Of a stretch of 64,000 bases of DNA, positions 34,101 through 42,943 are shown in pieces. Position 1 is the stretch's first letter, and each line of letters begins with the position of its first letter. A model generated the notes under the pieces. The model did no database searches, was not told the origin of the DNA, and saw only the letters and a program-made list of their open reading frames with translations. The position numbers and the translations under genes were made by a program. The DNA is from Cladocopium goreaui (taxonomy: Eukaryota; Sar; Dinophyceae; Suessiales; Symbiodiniaceae), in the NCBI GenBank assembly GCA_947184155.2, contig CAMXCT020006575.1:276591-340590 (forward strand), written 5' to 3'.

Positions 34101-37100
34101 GAGTTGGCGAAATGCCACTGGTCTCTGAATTCCATTGCATCGGCGTACCCCTTTGCTTTTAGCCACGGATACCGCGGATTGGCACGCCCTTGCAGGCTGC
34201 TGGTTAGAGCTTTGAATCGGGGCTCCAAATGGTCGAAAAATTGATCGAAAATTGGATGAATGCCGTAATCTGCGCTCCAGGGCGCGGTCGTGAGACCGGC
34301 CGTCTGCAAGTCCAACTCCCGGGCCTTGTTGATGAACCATGTCAAGTGGCGCTCACAATCATCCAGGATCGTGGGCCAGTGCCCGTTGGGACCATCGTAC
34401 GGCCAATTTGGATTTTGGGCAATTCCATCCTCTCCTACCAATTCATTTCCGAACCAGGACAAGTGCAGGTTGATGCGTGCATGAGGATAGCGCTCGCGGG
34501 CGTCCGCGGCCAATTCGATCCCTCTCTTGACCAACTTCTGCAAAGTTTTGCCCCAAAGCATCTCGTGGATGAACTCAGTCACGTACTTGGGTTTGCGCTG
34601 TCGGTAGTGCTCGGACAGGTCAAACTTCTTAAGTGTTTTCCTACGCCCTGTGATCAATGCACATGACGAGTCAGAGACTAAGATCCAGATTACATCATTG
34701 ACGGGCATCTCTGGCAGCATGATCTTTTCAATGTGGGACTCCTTTGGCAAAAAGCAGAAACTAAGGTATTCTGCAAGCGGATCCTCTCGACCATAGAACC
34801 TCAGGGCCGAAGCCGGCGTCCATTCGGTCATCAATCCATCCACAAGGTCCTGAGCAGCCTGATTCTCACCTTCATTGCGCATGGCCAATGCATACAAAAT
34901 GCGATTGTGAAGGAGCAACCATGCTTCTTTGTTAGCCTCACGTGTGGCTTCGAGCGCAGCCTCGCGGCTGGCCGGGTGTGCTGTGGCATATCGTGAGTCA
35001 GCCATTTTTGCAGGACAGGCACGAATGACAACGGGTGAAATCCTTTTGGATGTTTGGCCCACCACAGCTACCCGGAAACACTCATGGAGCATGTCAGTCA
35101 ACTTGAAGGTATAGTTCTCAGCAAGTTTAAGAGCTTTGCCCCTACTTTGATCATGCTCATGTTTGCCATCACATTTGAATGAGTCTAACACGGTGAGTTC
35201 TTTAAAATTTCCTGCAATAGTCCAACTTTTCTTCATTGGTTGACCGTTGTTTCCAAGAACACCCAACATACAACCATCAAAGTGATGAGTAGTCATGGAT
35301 CGTTCTTTAAGGAATCTTCTAACCATCGGCCATCTCCAATATTTGCAATTCTTGGACAGTTCAAATGCTATCAAGGTTCGTTCATCATAAACTTCATCCA
35401 CAAGTTTGACAAAAGATTTAAACAACTTGGTAAACTGTTTTTGTTGCTCTTTGATTCTTTCTTGACCCTCAACAGTAAGGCCATTCACGTTCCCCCATGG
35501 GCTACCTCCTACACAAGGCAACGATGCATAGAGTATCAAAGTGCCGTCATTGAAATCATTTCTGAAATCTTGGACTTGGGAGGCTAGCCGTTGCCGACAG
35601 CTGTTAGTGGTACCATCTTCTTTTTCGGTAACCCTAATGCAGTGGCAATCTTCATTGGACTTTCTTGGGGTACTAAGCTTCGAATCATCAGAGCAGCAAA
35701 ATTCGATCAACATTCTGGGCTTAAAAGACTTTTGGGAGCCCCCCTGATTCCCGGCAGCGGTTGCTAGTTTTGGCACCTTAGTGGAGTTCGGCGCCGCGGT
35801 GTGGCGGGCTGCTGCTTCTTCCACCTTTGTCGGGCCAATGCCAATGAGATGAATGGCATGCAACCAAAGGGCTGGTCGGGTAAAAGGTTTTGTAAGAATG
35901 TCTGCAACTTGGAAACTGGTTCCTACGTTGAGAAGATCGAACTGTTTACATTCAAATTGCTGTTTCAACCATTTGAAGTTGATGTTTTGTGTTTTGTTCA
36001 TGTGTCTCATGGATGCTGATGAACCGGTGGACATGACTGTAATAGTCGCCTGGTTGTCCTCCATAAATTTGACTTGATAAAATTCAGGGAAACTGGCCTT
36101 GAGGGAGTTGATGTCCGCAACACTACAACCTGTATCGACATTCCCATTACGGATTTCGTCAATTTCATGGTCGATCCTAGTGAACACAACATCTTCTTGG
36201 GGCTTCGCGGCATCGCGAGCTGGTTTGCCCTGCAGCTTCTTGAAAAGGTTCAACTGCTCAAACAGGGCCAGCATTGGAATGCCCTCGGCTCTCATGCTGT
36301 GATTTGCGGCAACTACCTCAGCCTCAGTTGAAGATATGGCAACAACCGTTTGTTTCTTACTGAATGCATTTAAGGGGTAATACGTGTTGGGGCCTACAAG
36401 CACAATGGCACTGCCAGTGGTACTCTTGCTATCATGTTCGCCTGCATGATCTGCATCGGCAAAAAGCCAGAGTTGGCATTCATCAAAGGCATCCCCAATG
36501 AAACCCTCTAGGAAATGGTGCTTTGTACAATGAATGTATGACACCAATCTGTGCAAGGCAACATCGCATTCTATGGACCATTTTGTCACTCTAGATGCTA
36601 AGCTTTGTGTGGCACGCAACAAGTCGAACCTTGCCATTCTGGCGGCAAAGAGTATCTTCATCAAGATCTTGCTGGCCACTGGCTGGAGTTTGCCAGGCTT
36701 TTCATCTTCACTGAGTGTGGGCCGTGCGATGCCAGCATCTGTGAATGGTGTTGGCACCTCTTTCAAGGACGATGGGCTGACTTTTGCAAGATTACAATAA
36801 TTTTCTACACAGGACCCCAGGAAATCGCTCATGTCATACCTTACTAAGTTCACGGGCTTGGCCATGACGCCAGCTTTGTTCTTCACGGCGTGTTCAACCC
36901 CCCTGAACTTAGAGGCCTTGGCTTCCTTTTTCGCCTCACGTTTGTCGCGATGTGGTCCTGGTCTGGCTTTACTTGCCATTGCAAACTGCTTGAATTTGTC
37001 AGGTCCATCTTGTCCATAACAGAAAACTGTTTTTCCTGTCCAGAATTCATTTGTTTGATTGCTAGATGTTTTCCAATCATCTGTGTAAACATCATAGCCC

Positions 37101-38365
37101 CCCTGATTGTTCCCGTCGGTGATGCTAGGACAACTTTTCAGTGTTACCTTTTTGTCAAAGAAAGTTATGCGACTTGAATTTTGACAAGTTACATCTCCCC
37201 CCTCATCAACCGGCTGGTACAATCTTTTTCGGGGTTGAATGTGGTGTCTAATCCATGCCATGTTGGTTTCATCATGCTCCCACCAGTCTTGTGTTCTGTG
37301 TTGTGCGGCTGCTGACTTCTTGGCTTCAAAGGCAAATGCGAAAGGGTGTGCCTGCGAAGGCAACCGGATGTTGTGAAATTCACGGTGCATACAGCCAAAG
37401 TAGCGGTCATATGGCTCAGGGTCACCAATGTTCACTGCAGCCTTGACGCTTGCCCATGCCTTTTCCAGATTGGCGGTGGGGCCAGCCATCTTGAAGTCAT
37501 CTACATACACAACCAAAAGACAGTTGAGCTCTTGATGATGAAAAATTGAATGCCAAATGTCAGGTAAAATTTGCTTCCAACCCTGTTTCACCACACGGCT
37601 ATTGAGATGATTTTCCCAAATACCCCCGCTATCAGGATGACCATAAAGGGCAAGTAACATAGGAACCATGGGTTGCCAGTACTTTTTCTCCCAATCTTTA
37701 GGCCATCTGTTGCGTGGAAGTGACAACCATGTGGGCACCCCTGTGAAGAGGGCTTGTATGTAGGCTTGGATTGCATCTGCCTGCTGTTTGGAGAACCCGG
37801 GCTGACTACCGAAAGCATCTAGCAGCTTTGCTGCTTCCATGGATGCTGGGGAAGAGCCTAACTCATTGAAGAGTGCGTGATCGGAATTCTCGTCCCTGAC
37901 ATTGTTCCCTTGGAAAACCGTCCTACCCTTGAACTTCCGGCGAGGGTCTGACTCAGGCAATTCAGAACCCTTCTCATAGCAAGCCTCAAAGATTCGACCT
38001 AGGTGCACAGTTTGGCCATTGCGACGAGCCTCAGCTACTATGTCGCGGCATTCACGAACACGCTTCTCATCCCAAACACCCTTATTACGGAGATTATCCC
38101 ACTCCTTATCAAGGGCGGCCTTGGCCTTGGGGTTGCTGGCAATCTCATCTTTTGATACAAGCCTAGCAACTGAAGCGAAAAGCTCGAGTGCGACCTTGAA
38201 CTCAAGTTCCTTGATCTTTTCTCGGACGAGCTCTCTAATTCGAGGCCGGTGCTCAATTGTGGCAGGCGCGGCAACTTTTGGCATTGCCGGCACGGAAAAC
38301 TTTTGGGAATTGGCTGGAATGATTTCCCAAACATTGCCTACGAGCTTTGCAGTTGCAGGAGGGCA
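31169..38365 (-). CDS. Copia pol: RT, RNase H and a ~1,550-residue accessory extension
   Basis: The frame opens directly after the TAA that ends gag-integrase and is the same frame. Residues below are counted from the GTG at 38293, as no ATG start stands out. About 95-310 is the copia RT (ALYGHPDSGGIW; catalytic YVDDF at 263-267). About 605-810 is RNase H (FADADHAGEH with Asp613, SSTEAEV with Glu657, MEDNQA with Asp746, ADILTKPF). About 860-1080 resembles a methyltransferase-type Rossmann domain (LIEFCCSDDSKL; SLPCVGGSPW). About 1195-1475 is an unidentified domain. About 1630-1890 is Tpt1/KptA-like. 1972-1989 is a CxxC-x10-CxxC ribbon. The C-terminus is Trp/Tyr/Arg-rich. Translation probably needs readthrough of the TAA or a subgenomic start. 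Confidence 0.9.
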   Translation of the reverse strand, partial: CPPATAKLVGNVWEIIPANSQKFSVPAMPKVAAPATIEHRPRIRELVREKIKELEFKVALELFASVARLVSKDEIASNPKAKAALDKEWDNLRNKGVWDEKRVRECRDIVAEARRNGQTVHLGRIFEACYEKGSELPESDPRRKFKGRTVFQGNNVRDENSDHALFNELGSSPASMEAAKLLDAFGSQPGFSKQQADAIQAYIQALFTGVPTWLSLPRNRWPKDWEKKYWQPMVPMLLALYGHPDSGGIWENHLNSRVVKQGWKQILPDIWHSIFHHQELNCLLVVYVDDFKMAGPTANLEKAWASVKAAVNIGDPEPYDRYFGCMHREFHNIRLPSQAHPFAFAFEAKKSAAAQHRTQDWWEHDETNMAWIRHHIQPRKRLYQPVDEGGDVTCQNSSRITFFDKKVTLKSCPSITDGNNQGGYDVYTDDWKTSSNQTNEFWTGKTVFCYGQDGPDKFKQFAMASKARPGPHRDKREAKKEAKASKFRGVEHAVKNKAGVMAKPVNLVRYDMSDFLGSCVENYCNLAKVSPSSLKEVPTPFTDAGIARPTLSEDEKPGKLQPVASKILMKILFAARMARFDLLRATQSLASRVTKWSIECDVALHRLVSYIHCTKHHFLEGFIGDAFDECQLWLFADADHAGEHDSKSTTGSAIVLVGPNTYYPLNAFSKKQTVVAISSTEAEVVAANHSMRAEGIPMLALFEQLNLFKKLQGKPARDAAKPQEDVVFTRIDHEIDEIRNGNVDTGCSVADINSLKASFPEFYQVKFMEDNQATITVMSTGSSASMRHMNKTQNINFKWLKQQFECKQFDLLNVGTSFQVADILTKPFTRPALWLHAIHLIGIGPTKVEEAAARHTAAPNSTKVPKLATAAGNQGGSQKSFKPRMLIEFCCSDDSKLSTPRKSNEDCHCIRVTEKEDGTTNSCRQRLASQVQDFRNDFNDGTLILYASLPCVGGSPWGNVNGLTVEGQERIKEQQKQFTKLFKSFVKLVDEVYDERTLIAFELSKNCKYWRWPMVRRFLKERSMTTHHFDGCMLGVLGNNGQPMKKSWTIAGNFKELTVLDSFKCDGKHEHDQSRGKALKLAENYTFKLTDMLHECFRVAVVGQTSKRISPVVIRACPAKMADSRYATAHPASREAALEATREANKEAWLLLHNRILYALAMRNEGENQAAQDLVDGLMTEWTPASALRFYGREDPLAEYLSFCFLPKESHIEKIMLPEMPVNDVIWILVSDSSCALITGRRKTLKKFDLSEHYRQRKPKYVTEFIHEMLWGKTLQKLVKRGIELAADARERYPHARINLHLSWFGNELVGEDGIAQNPNWPYDGPNGHWPTILDDCERHLTWFINKARELDLQTAGLTTAPWSADYGIHPIFDQFFDHLEPRFKALTSSLQGRANPRYPWLKAKGYADAMEFRDQWHFANSEENRTRLAAYWTATLFALDSGWRVGQIGLELSECAQETWDDLRRNMSAVLDELPRSYQETCANITKLLFGESRRHIVPTGRSFTKEDVEAQQPDTEDYIDIKTMPSGTFAEPPKDDPPKAAGDGEPAASSRATILVQTAEVMLKSRPKAAPASMDEPADDKGATSSQYQPQATARLEGQASGHVKAYWMEEHLPEYQYTMVTNADGDDVPGILFEGAAYELELISASDVETIASQTRVDKKFSDFATRVNKVCRGHGSCAKVPMDKDLWIDLEDFAKAFRKEVPPDVFITVANLFGTAMKIDKHGKSRFQFLCAKISHFPVDNGLGMPYYPVKIRAIQGHSEAALKTAGGLYANSTMVYCSDHVSPERKAAFTGVPLCAMTEVPEVVFHRTMKSSWKSIAQNGLIPGGGATVNSGRAHIYMAEHCIGTQGYRSGLRAKCPIEVKIAMRQAVEAGVIFSRTEMDGILCSERIPPQFLVSISEEGQVLWSRAESNLEPSTWTGAASASAPKAKAVTLTARDDANDDPMDDTSTGRPDAKSTDDDAATASMQVDQPPARTRRVYIAPKYCEPFMGSCPLCQVEYVSGQVTCTTCGFEPLPVDESGDTKEANKPNRRTRILERRMQSLAGFGMFGKMSGSLLTALTEEQANLLRRELGPRGITSVESAVLKDCRDRHRRAKALGYEDVEDRYSSDVTFCDRIHGEGKDLQDCIFDDMFAYGNLPDPPRTKAQISAGVAANAQNENCLSKLIFMSQPRGVDGFPVEFRKTWKKVWGFMFGRHIFTEDEYVSYIGRRGAFRGLLTWKGTVQVPLDGTRDFLEKVYEENLPLVRSNLERKEKQSAAAKAGGPGGHKADPTVAPTIERKRKAEADASATAPDVTAASSSARADASHADAPAAPFLVPEPPTSKAGARPFLEPETPPTAKAATAGVTSKAASSGRPDASWSWNRDHYGARREWSFWRGAWYYRDEAGGRWIFWNR
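32620..33420 (-). other. Tpt1/KptA-like RNA 2'-phosphotransferase domain within copia pol
   Basis: Pol residues about 1630-1890. Motifs in family order: VNKVCRGHG (the family has an RH here), LWIDLEDFAKAF (as GWVxVDDLL), KSRFQF, IRAIQGHS at 1732-1739, FHRT at 1786-1789 (family HGT), GRAHIYMA, and DGILCSERIPPQFL. In the family these bind NAD+ and a 2'-phosphate on RNA, releasing it as ADP-ribose 1'',2'' cyclic phosphate. The first Arg-His pair is changed to Arg-Gly-His and HGT to HRT, so activity is uncertain. The spread of matched motifs makes the fold assignment good. Confidence 0.75.
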
Positions 38366-41300
38366 TTAAGTTGCCTCAAGCCGGGCCGGTGAAGATTTCT
38401 TCTTTTTGCCCTTGCTGCCAGATGATGATGCTGGCTTTTCCTCCTGCTCCTTGGCTGCTTTCTTTGCTTCTTCCTCGATGATCAGCTTCCTATCTTGGGG
38501 TCCTAACATCTTCCACAGTTCTGAGTCAATCCCCTCCGGACGCTTTGAACCTTTGTAGTTACGTACAATCCGGTGACCATCCCAATGATGTCCATCTGGA
38601 ATAATTTCACCTTTGGGGGTCAATTTGAGATCTGGAAATACGGGCGCTTCGGGTGCATCAGGCTCGACATCGCTGTCGGCTGGTAGAGGCGTACCTGGCT
38701 CGTATTCATACTCATCTTGCGGTGGATGCAAACTGGACTCAAGAGGCACAGCTTTGGGTGTCTGCGGAATGACCTGGTCCTCGAGGCGATCGGCTTTGGG
38801 TGCTTTCGAGTCGATCAGAGCTTTCAAAGGAAAGATGAAACCCTCGGATGGCAATTCCAACCTCTTTGTTCTTTGGATTGTCAGTGCACCCCAGTTGACA
38901 TGATAATCTGCGGCTTCCAACTTGGCAACTAAGTATTCACCCTTCCAATCATGACCTGGTTGGATGTAATACCCAAGGAAAATTCCTTCATTTGCTGTTG
39001 GGGAGAGCTTACCTGATGTGTTATCCAACCTCTTGGGGTTATTCCAGAACAACACTTTGGCACCAAATGGAATGTGCATTGCAGGGAACTCTTCACCAAA
39101 CCTGAGTTGCCATGGGGAATCACTGCCGTCAAGCTGGGGGCTTGCATTGATCGCGGTCGCATGATGCTGCATGGCCAATGGCCACATCTTCAAAGGAAGT
39201 CCTGATTGCAACAAGTTGCTCCGGGCACCTTCCAACATCTGACGAACTTCGCGCTCAGCAAAAGACTTTGATGAATCTACGTATTCAATGGAAGTCTGGT
39301 GTCTGTAACCCAAATCCTTGATGGCCCTGATCAATTCTGGGGAATTGTCAGTGTACACAACTTGAACATCATCCTTTGATCCAATGAAGTGATTCAAACC
39401 ATCAACACAGCTTTGTGAGTCCTTGGACTGGCTAGGGTAGACATACCGATATTGGGTGTGCAGATCTTTCAACACCAACGCAACTTGCTCCCCCCTGAAA
39501 CCCTCTTCTACATTTTTCTTGATGATGACATGATCCCCAATGATGTGGTCACCAAACACTTCAGTTTCGATTCTCTTCTGACCACCCTTCTTTCGTGCCT
39601 GAGGTGCCATCATCCTTGCTCGTTGGCAAGTTCTGCAAAAGGGGTTCTTGGGGAAATGCGTGTACTGATGTTGGGTACTTGCAGCTTCAGCCAACAGATC
39701 CTCAGTCTTGCGGCTTCGGATGTACTCCTGCTGAGCGTCATCCTCCACCAACTCATCCAACTGCTCTTCATCTTGGGCTTCGTCCCGCTTGGCTTTTGAG
39801 CTCGACCGTGAGGTCGGCATTGCAAACAACTTTTTGAGGTGCTTATCCTTTTGAAATTGATCTTTGGGATAAACCTTGCAACTATCATCCAAGATTGGGA
39901 CATGACCTTCGATCTTGAGCTGGACGACCTTGTCATCTGGACGGACTAGGATTGGTTTGCCATTGGCAGGCCATACGAAACTGTAACCCTGATCTACACA
40001 TCTCGTTCCTACAGAGAGCACAGCTGGGGTATGATCAAGCACATACGGATGCACGGGATCTGGCAATGCGGACAACTTGACATCAGCAACTTCGTTTGCC
40101 TCAGTCGAACCGTTGGCTGTGACTAAGGAAATCGGATGCTCGGCTGCACGGCAGTTCTTGGCACTTACATCCCTCAGCATTCCTTTGGACACAAGATCGG
40201 ATTCACTACCTGAGTCAACAAGCCAACTAACACCGGCCTTTGGCGCAGCTGTGGCAATTGACGGGAAACGACCAATGTCTCTAAGGGCTTTGGGACCGCT
40301 GATGAACCTGCACTCTTTGCATGTGATGTCACGTGTGTCCTCATCCCAACAACAAAACCCACAACTTGGTGCAACATCTGAATCATGAAGTTTCACAGTT
40401 TCTTGGAGCTGTCTTGCACGAACCTGAGCTTCATGCTGTTCAACCTTTGATGAAACTGGAACATCTTCAGCTGTCTTGTACACCTTAGTGAACTCTCTTG
40501 GACGGTGCTTGACTGGGACTTGATGACCAACTGCTTTCACTTCGATCACATGTGGGGCCGTTCGGAAGCTAAGACGCTTCATGCTGACACTTGCCTCATC
40601 AGAGCACGAAGTTGCCTTCGGCTGTTTTCGGACGATGCATGCAAACTTCTGGATCAGACATGGAGCGGCTGTGGAATCCTTGCCCTTCTTCTTGGGAGCG
40701 GGTGAATTGGCCCTTTTGGTGTCTTTGGTGGCGGCAGCGGCTTTGTCATCATGTTTATAAAAACATTTGTCACCACGTCTGCACTTTCCCTGGGCATGAT
40801 AGATGCATGGGGTTTTGGCCATTTCTTCTTTGGACATCTTCTTCCCCTTATCATCCTTATTGCCCCTTGATGGTGAACGTGTTTTGGTTCTTCTGGGTGA
40901 TTGAGTTCGAGATTTATCATCTTTGACATGCTTGAATGGACACTTCTTCCCCTTATCACAGGTACCCTTTTGGAACTTATAGCAAATTTTGTCACCTTTG
41001 CCTCCTCGTTCCTGCGATCTACCACGACTTGGAGAGCCCTTTCGGCCGCCGCGACCATCGCCTTTGGCGGGTGCGGCCTTTGTGTCCTTAATCCCAGCCT
41101 TGTTCTTCTCCGCAATGCGGTTCCTGTTCTCCCTCAATCGTTCACGATCGATCAAGTTCTTCATGGATTGATGAAGAAAACTGTAAGACTTTTCATGGGA
41201 TTTCTCATGAGCACGGTCAAACACCTCGATGTCATATTTCAGCAACTGACTTGGTCGGATCTGCCTCAACAAGATGTCCCTTAACACAGCATCATCAGGG

Positions 41301-42913
41301 GTGACAGCCATGCCAGCTAGGGTAGCATCCCATTTGTTGATGAATCTTCGGAGATCCTGGACAGTATCGCCTACTTTGACAACACCCAAAAGATCTTCTA
41401 CTCTGTAAAGGCTACCTGCTTCTTCTGATGTCTTGAAGTAGTCCTCAAACATAAGCAGAACATATCTTCCCCTGACCTGGATGCCTTTTCGGGATTGCTG
41501 CTCCTTGAAATTCAAGATCCTAGTTGCGAGGTCCCCTCCGGCTGAGCGCGTGAGCGCTGCTGATAACTTTGTATCCAGCGTAAGGAACTTTCCAGGATCT
41601 TGGAGTTTCTTCTCCAACTGCTCTCTGGTGCACTCTTGATCGTACACCTCGTTGAGCCAGAGCCACGCCTCATCCGGGCGATCTGAACAGCTCTTCACTT
41701 CATCCCTGACATGATTCTTCCAAGTTCTATATGACTCCGGAGCGGGCATGTTGTTCAGCTTGATGAGTTCAGCCTCCTTAGTTTTTGGCTTATCCTTTTC
41801 TTCCCTTTGGGTTAAGGCTTTCACCAATTCAATAAGATCTGAGGGACCCATTACTTGCTGTTGCTTGGTTGCGCTCTTAGGAGATTCATTTGGGGGAGTT
41901 TTGATAGCTTCAGTGGGAGTGAAAAACCCTGACTGCGTTGGCAATTGGGGCTGGTCGTTGCCGACAGCCGGCTTTTGCTTGGGACTGCCACCTTTGAGCA
42001 GCTCATCCAACTTGGCCTTTGCTTCCTGCGCCAACACTGCAGGCGTCTTCAACTCAAGAATCGGCTCCTCACTGCCTCTGGCAGCCTGTGCATCGGATGC
42101 TTTGGGAGTGGCAATATTGAAGTGGGGCACGCTAGTGGTAGCGGCCGGCTCGGCGTTCTGGACGGATGCTTTCGGAACGGAGGCATGCTGCGCTTTGGCA
42201 ACATGCTTTAACTGCTCCTGAAGATCATCGATTTGGTCCTGAAGGCTAAGGTTCTGAGCCGCTGCCTCGTTGATCTTGTCGGCCATCTCCTTCTTGTAGT
42301 TCTCAAACTCAGTCCTCAAACTGATGAACCTGGCCTGATCAATTGCAGCCTGATCTTCATATTGCTTCTTTGTGGCAGCTATGGCATTCTTTGCATGTTC
42401 AACTGTCTGTGCATAGGAAGCTTCGAATTCACTAGTGATACGTTTCCTTTCCTCTGCAATTTTCTGATCATGCTTTGTGTTTGCCTCTGCCTTTACATCC
42501 TCTATTCTTTTGTCATGCGATGCCTGAGCCTGATTCAACCTGACCTCCATCTCGTCGCCTCGTTTCCTCTCCTCGTTGAGGGCACTAATGGCATTACCTT
42601 CAACCTCCTGCAGCCTTTGCTCATACTCCTGCTCCTGCATTACGAGTCTACTTGACCATTCGTTTCGAATTGCGTCAACTACTCCATGCATTATCTGAAG
42701 GTGCCTCTGTTCAGCTTCCCTCATGACTTGCAGGGTATTCCCACTAGTAATCTGGGACAGGTTGTTTTGTATGAAGGTAAAGTACGCAACAACGGGTTGG
42801 AACATTGTTTCGTCATCCATCGGCTCAGGGTTGCCCCCGGCCATATTAGGCACGGCGACAGCCGATGGACCTGACCCTGGAACGGCGAGAGGATGGTCAA
42901 TTGGGGTCCCCAT
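38366..42913 (-). CDS. Copia gag-protease-integrase polyprotein
   Basis: ATG at 42913, 31 bases inside the 5' LTR; 1,515 codons. Residues 64-240 form a long charged coiled coil. 360-600 is Gag-like (VYDQECTREQLEKKLQ, LRRFINKWDATLAGM). Two CCCH zinc fingers (C-x7-C-x5-C-x3-H) lie at 644-662 and 703-721, replacing the usual CCHC knuckle. A zinc ribbon C851-x2-C-x10-C-x2-C868 precedes the aspartic protease motif WLVDSGSESDLV (Asp900). Integrase has the HHCC residues His1082, His1086, Cys1093, Cys1096, and catalytic Asp1150, Asp1189 and Glu1220. It ends at TAA 38366-38368, in frame with pol. Confidence 0.93.
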   Translation of the reverse strand: MGTPIDHPLAVPGSGPSAVAVPNMAGGNPEPMDDETMFQPVVAYFTFIQNNLSQITSGNTLQVMREAEQRHLQIMHGVVDAIRNEWSSRLVMQEQEYEQRLQEVEGNAISALNEERKRGDEMEVRLNQAQASHDKRIEDVKAEANTKHDQKIAEERKRITSEFEASYAQTVEHAKNAIAATKKQYEDQAAIDQARFISLRTEFENYKKEMADKINEAAAQNLSLQDQIDDLQEQLKHVAKAQHASVPKASVQNAEPAATTSVPHFNIATPKASDAQAARGSEEPILELKTPAVLAQEAKAKLDELLKGGSPKQKPAVGNDQPQLPTQSGFFTPTEAIKTPPNESPKSATKQQQVMGPSDLIELVKALTQREEKDKPKTKEAELIKLNNMPAPESYRTWKNHVRDEVKSCSDRPDEAWLWLNEVYDQECTREQLEKKLQDPGKFLTLDTKLSAALTRSAGGDLATRILNFKEQQSRKGIQVRGRYVLLMFEDYFKTSEEAGSLYRVEDLLGVVKVGDTVQDLRRFINKWDATLAGMAVTPDDAVLRDILLRQIRPSQLLKYDIEVFDRAHEKSHEKSYSFLHQSMKNLIDRERLRENRNRIAEKNKAGIKDTKAAPAKGDGRGGRKGSPSRGRSQERGGKGDKICYKFQKGTCDKGKKCPFKHVKDDKSRTQSPRRTKTRSPSRGNKDDKGKKMSKEEMAKTPCIYHAQGKCRRGDKCFYKHDDKAAAATKDTKRANSPAPKKKGKDSTAAPCLIQKFACIVRKQPKATSCSDEASVSMKRLSFRTAPHVIEVKAVGHQVPVKHRPREFTKVYKTAEDVPVSSKVEQHEAQVRARQLQETVKLHDSDVAPSCGFCCWDEDTRDITCKECRFISGPKALRDIGRFPSIATAAPKAGVSWLVDSGSESDLVSKGMLRDVSAKNCRAAEHPISLVTANGSTEANEVADVKLSALPDPVHPYVLDHTPAVLSVGTRCVDQGYSFVWPANGKPILVRPDDKVVQLKIEGHVPILDDSCKVYPKDQFQKDKHLKKLFAMPTSRSSSKAKRDEAQDEEQLDELVEDDAQQEYIRSRKTEDLLAEAASTQHQYTHFPKNPFCRTCQRARMMAPQARKKGGQKRIETEVFGDHIIGDHVIIKKNVEEGFRGEQVALVLKDLHTQYRYVYPSQSKDSQSCVDGLNHFIGSKDDVQVVYTDNSPELIRAIKDLGYRHQTSIEYVDSSKSFAEREVRQMLEGARSNLLQSGLPLKMWPLAMQHHATAINASPQLDGSDSPWQLRFGEEFPAMHIPFGAKVLFWNNPKRLDNTSGKLSPTANEGIFLGYYIQPGHDWKGEYLVAKLEAADYHVNWGALTIQRTKRLELPSEGFIFPLKALIDSKAPKADRLEDQVIPQTPKAVPLESSLHPPQDEYEYEPGTPLPADSDVEPDAPEAPVFPDLKLTPKGEIIPDGHHWDGHRIVRNYKGSKRPEGIDSELWKMLGPQDRKLIIEEEAKKAAKEQEEKPASSSGSKGKKKKSSPARLEAT

Positions 42914-42931
42914 AGCAAAGTAGTGAGACTA

Positions 42932-42943
42932 CGGCTGATAACC
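42932..42943 (-). promoter_or_regulatory. Putative primer-binding site of the copia element
   Basis: The first bases after the 5' LTR on the coding strand read GGTTATCAGCCG. They resemble the TGGTATCAGAGC primer site used with initiator-Met tRNA, with an extra T. Position is exactly right; the tRNA of this host is unknown to me. Confidence 0.55.
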
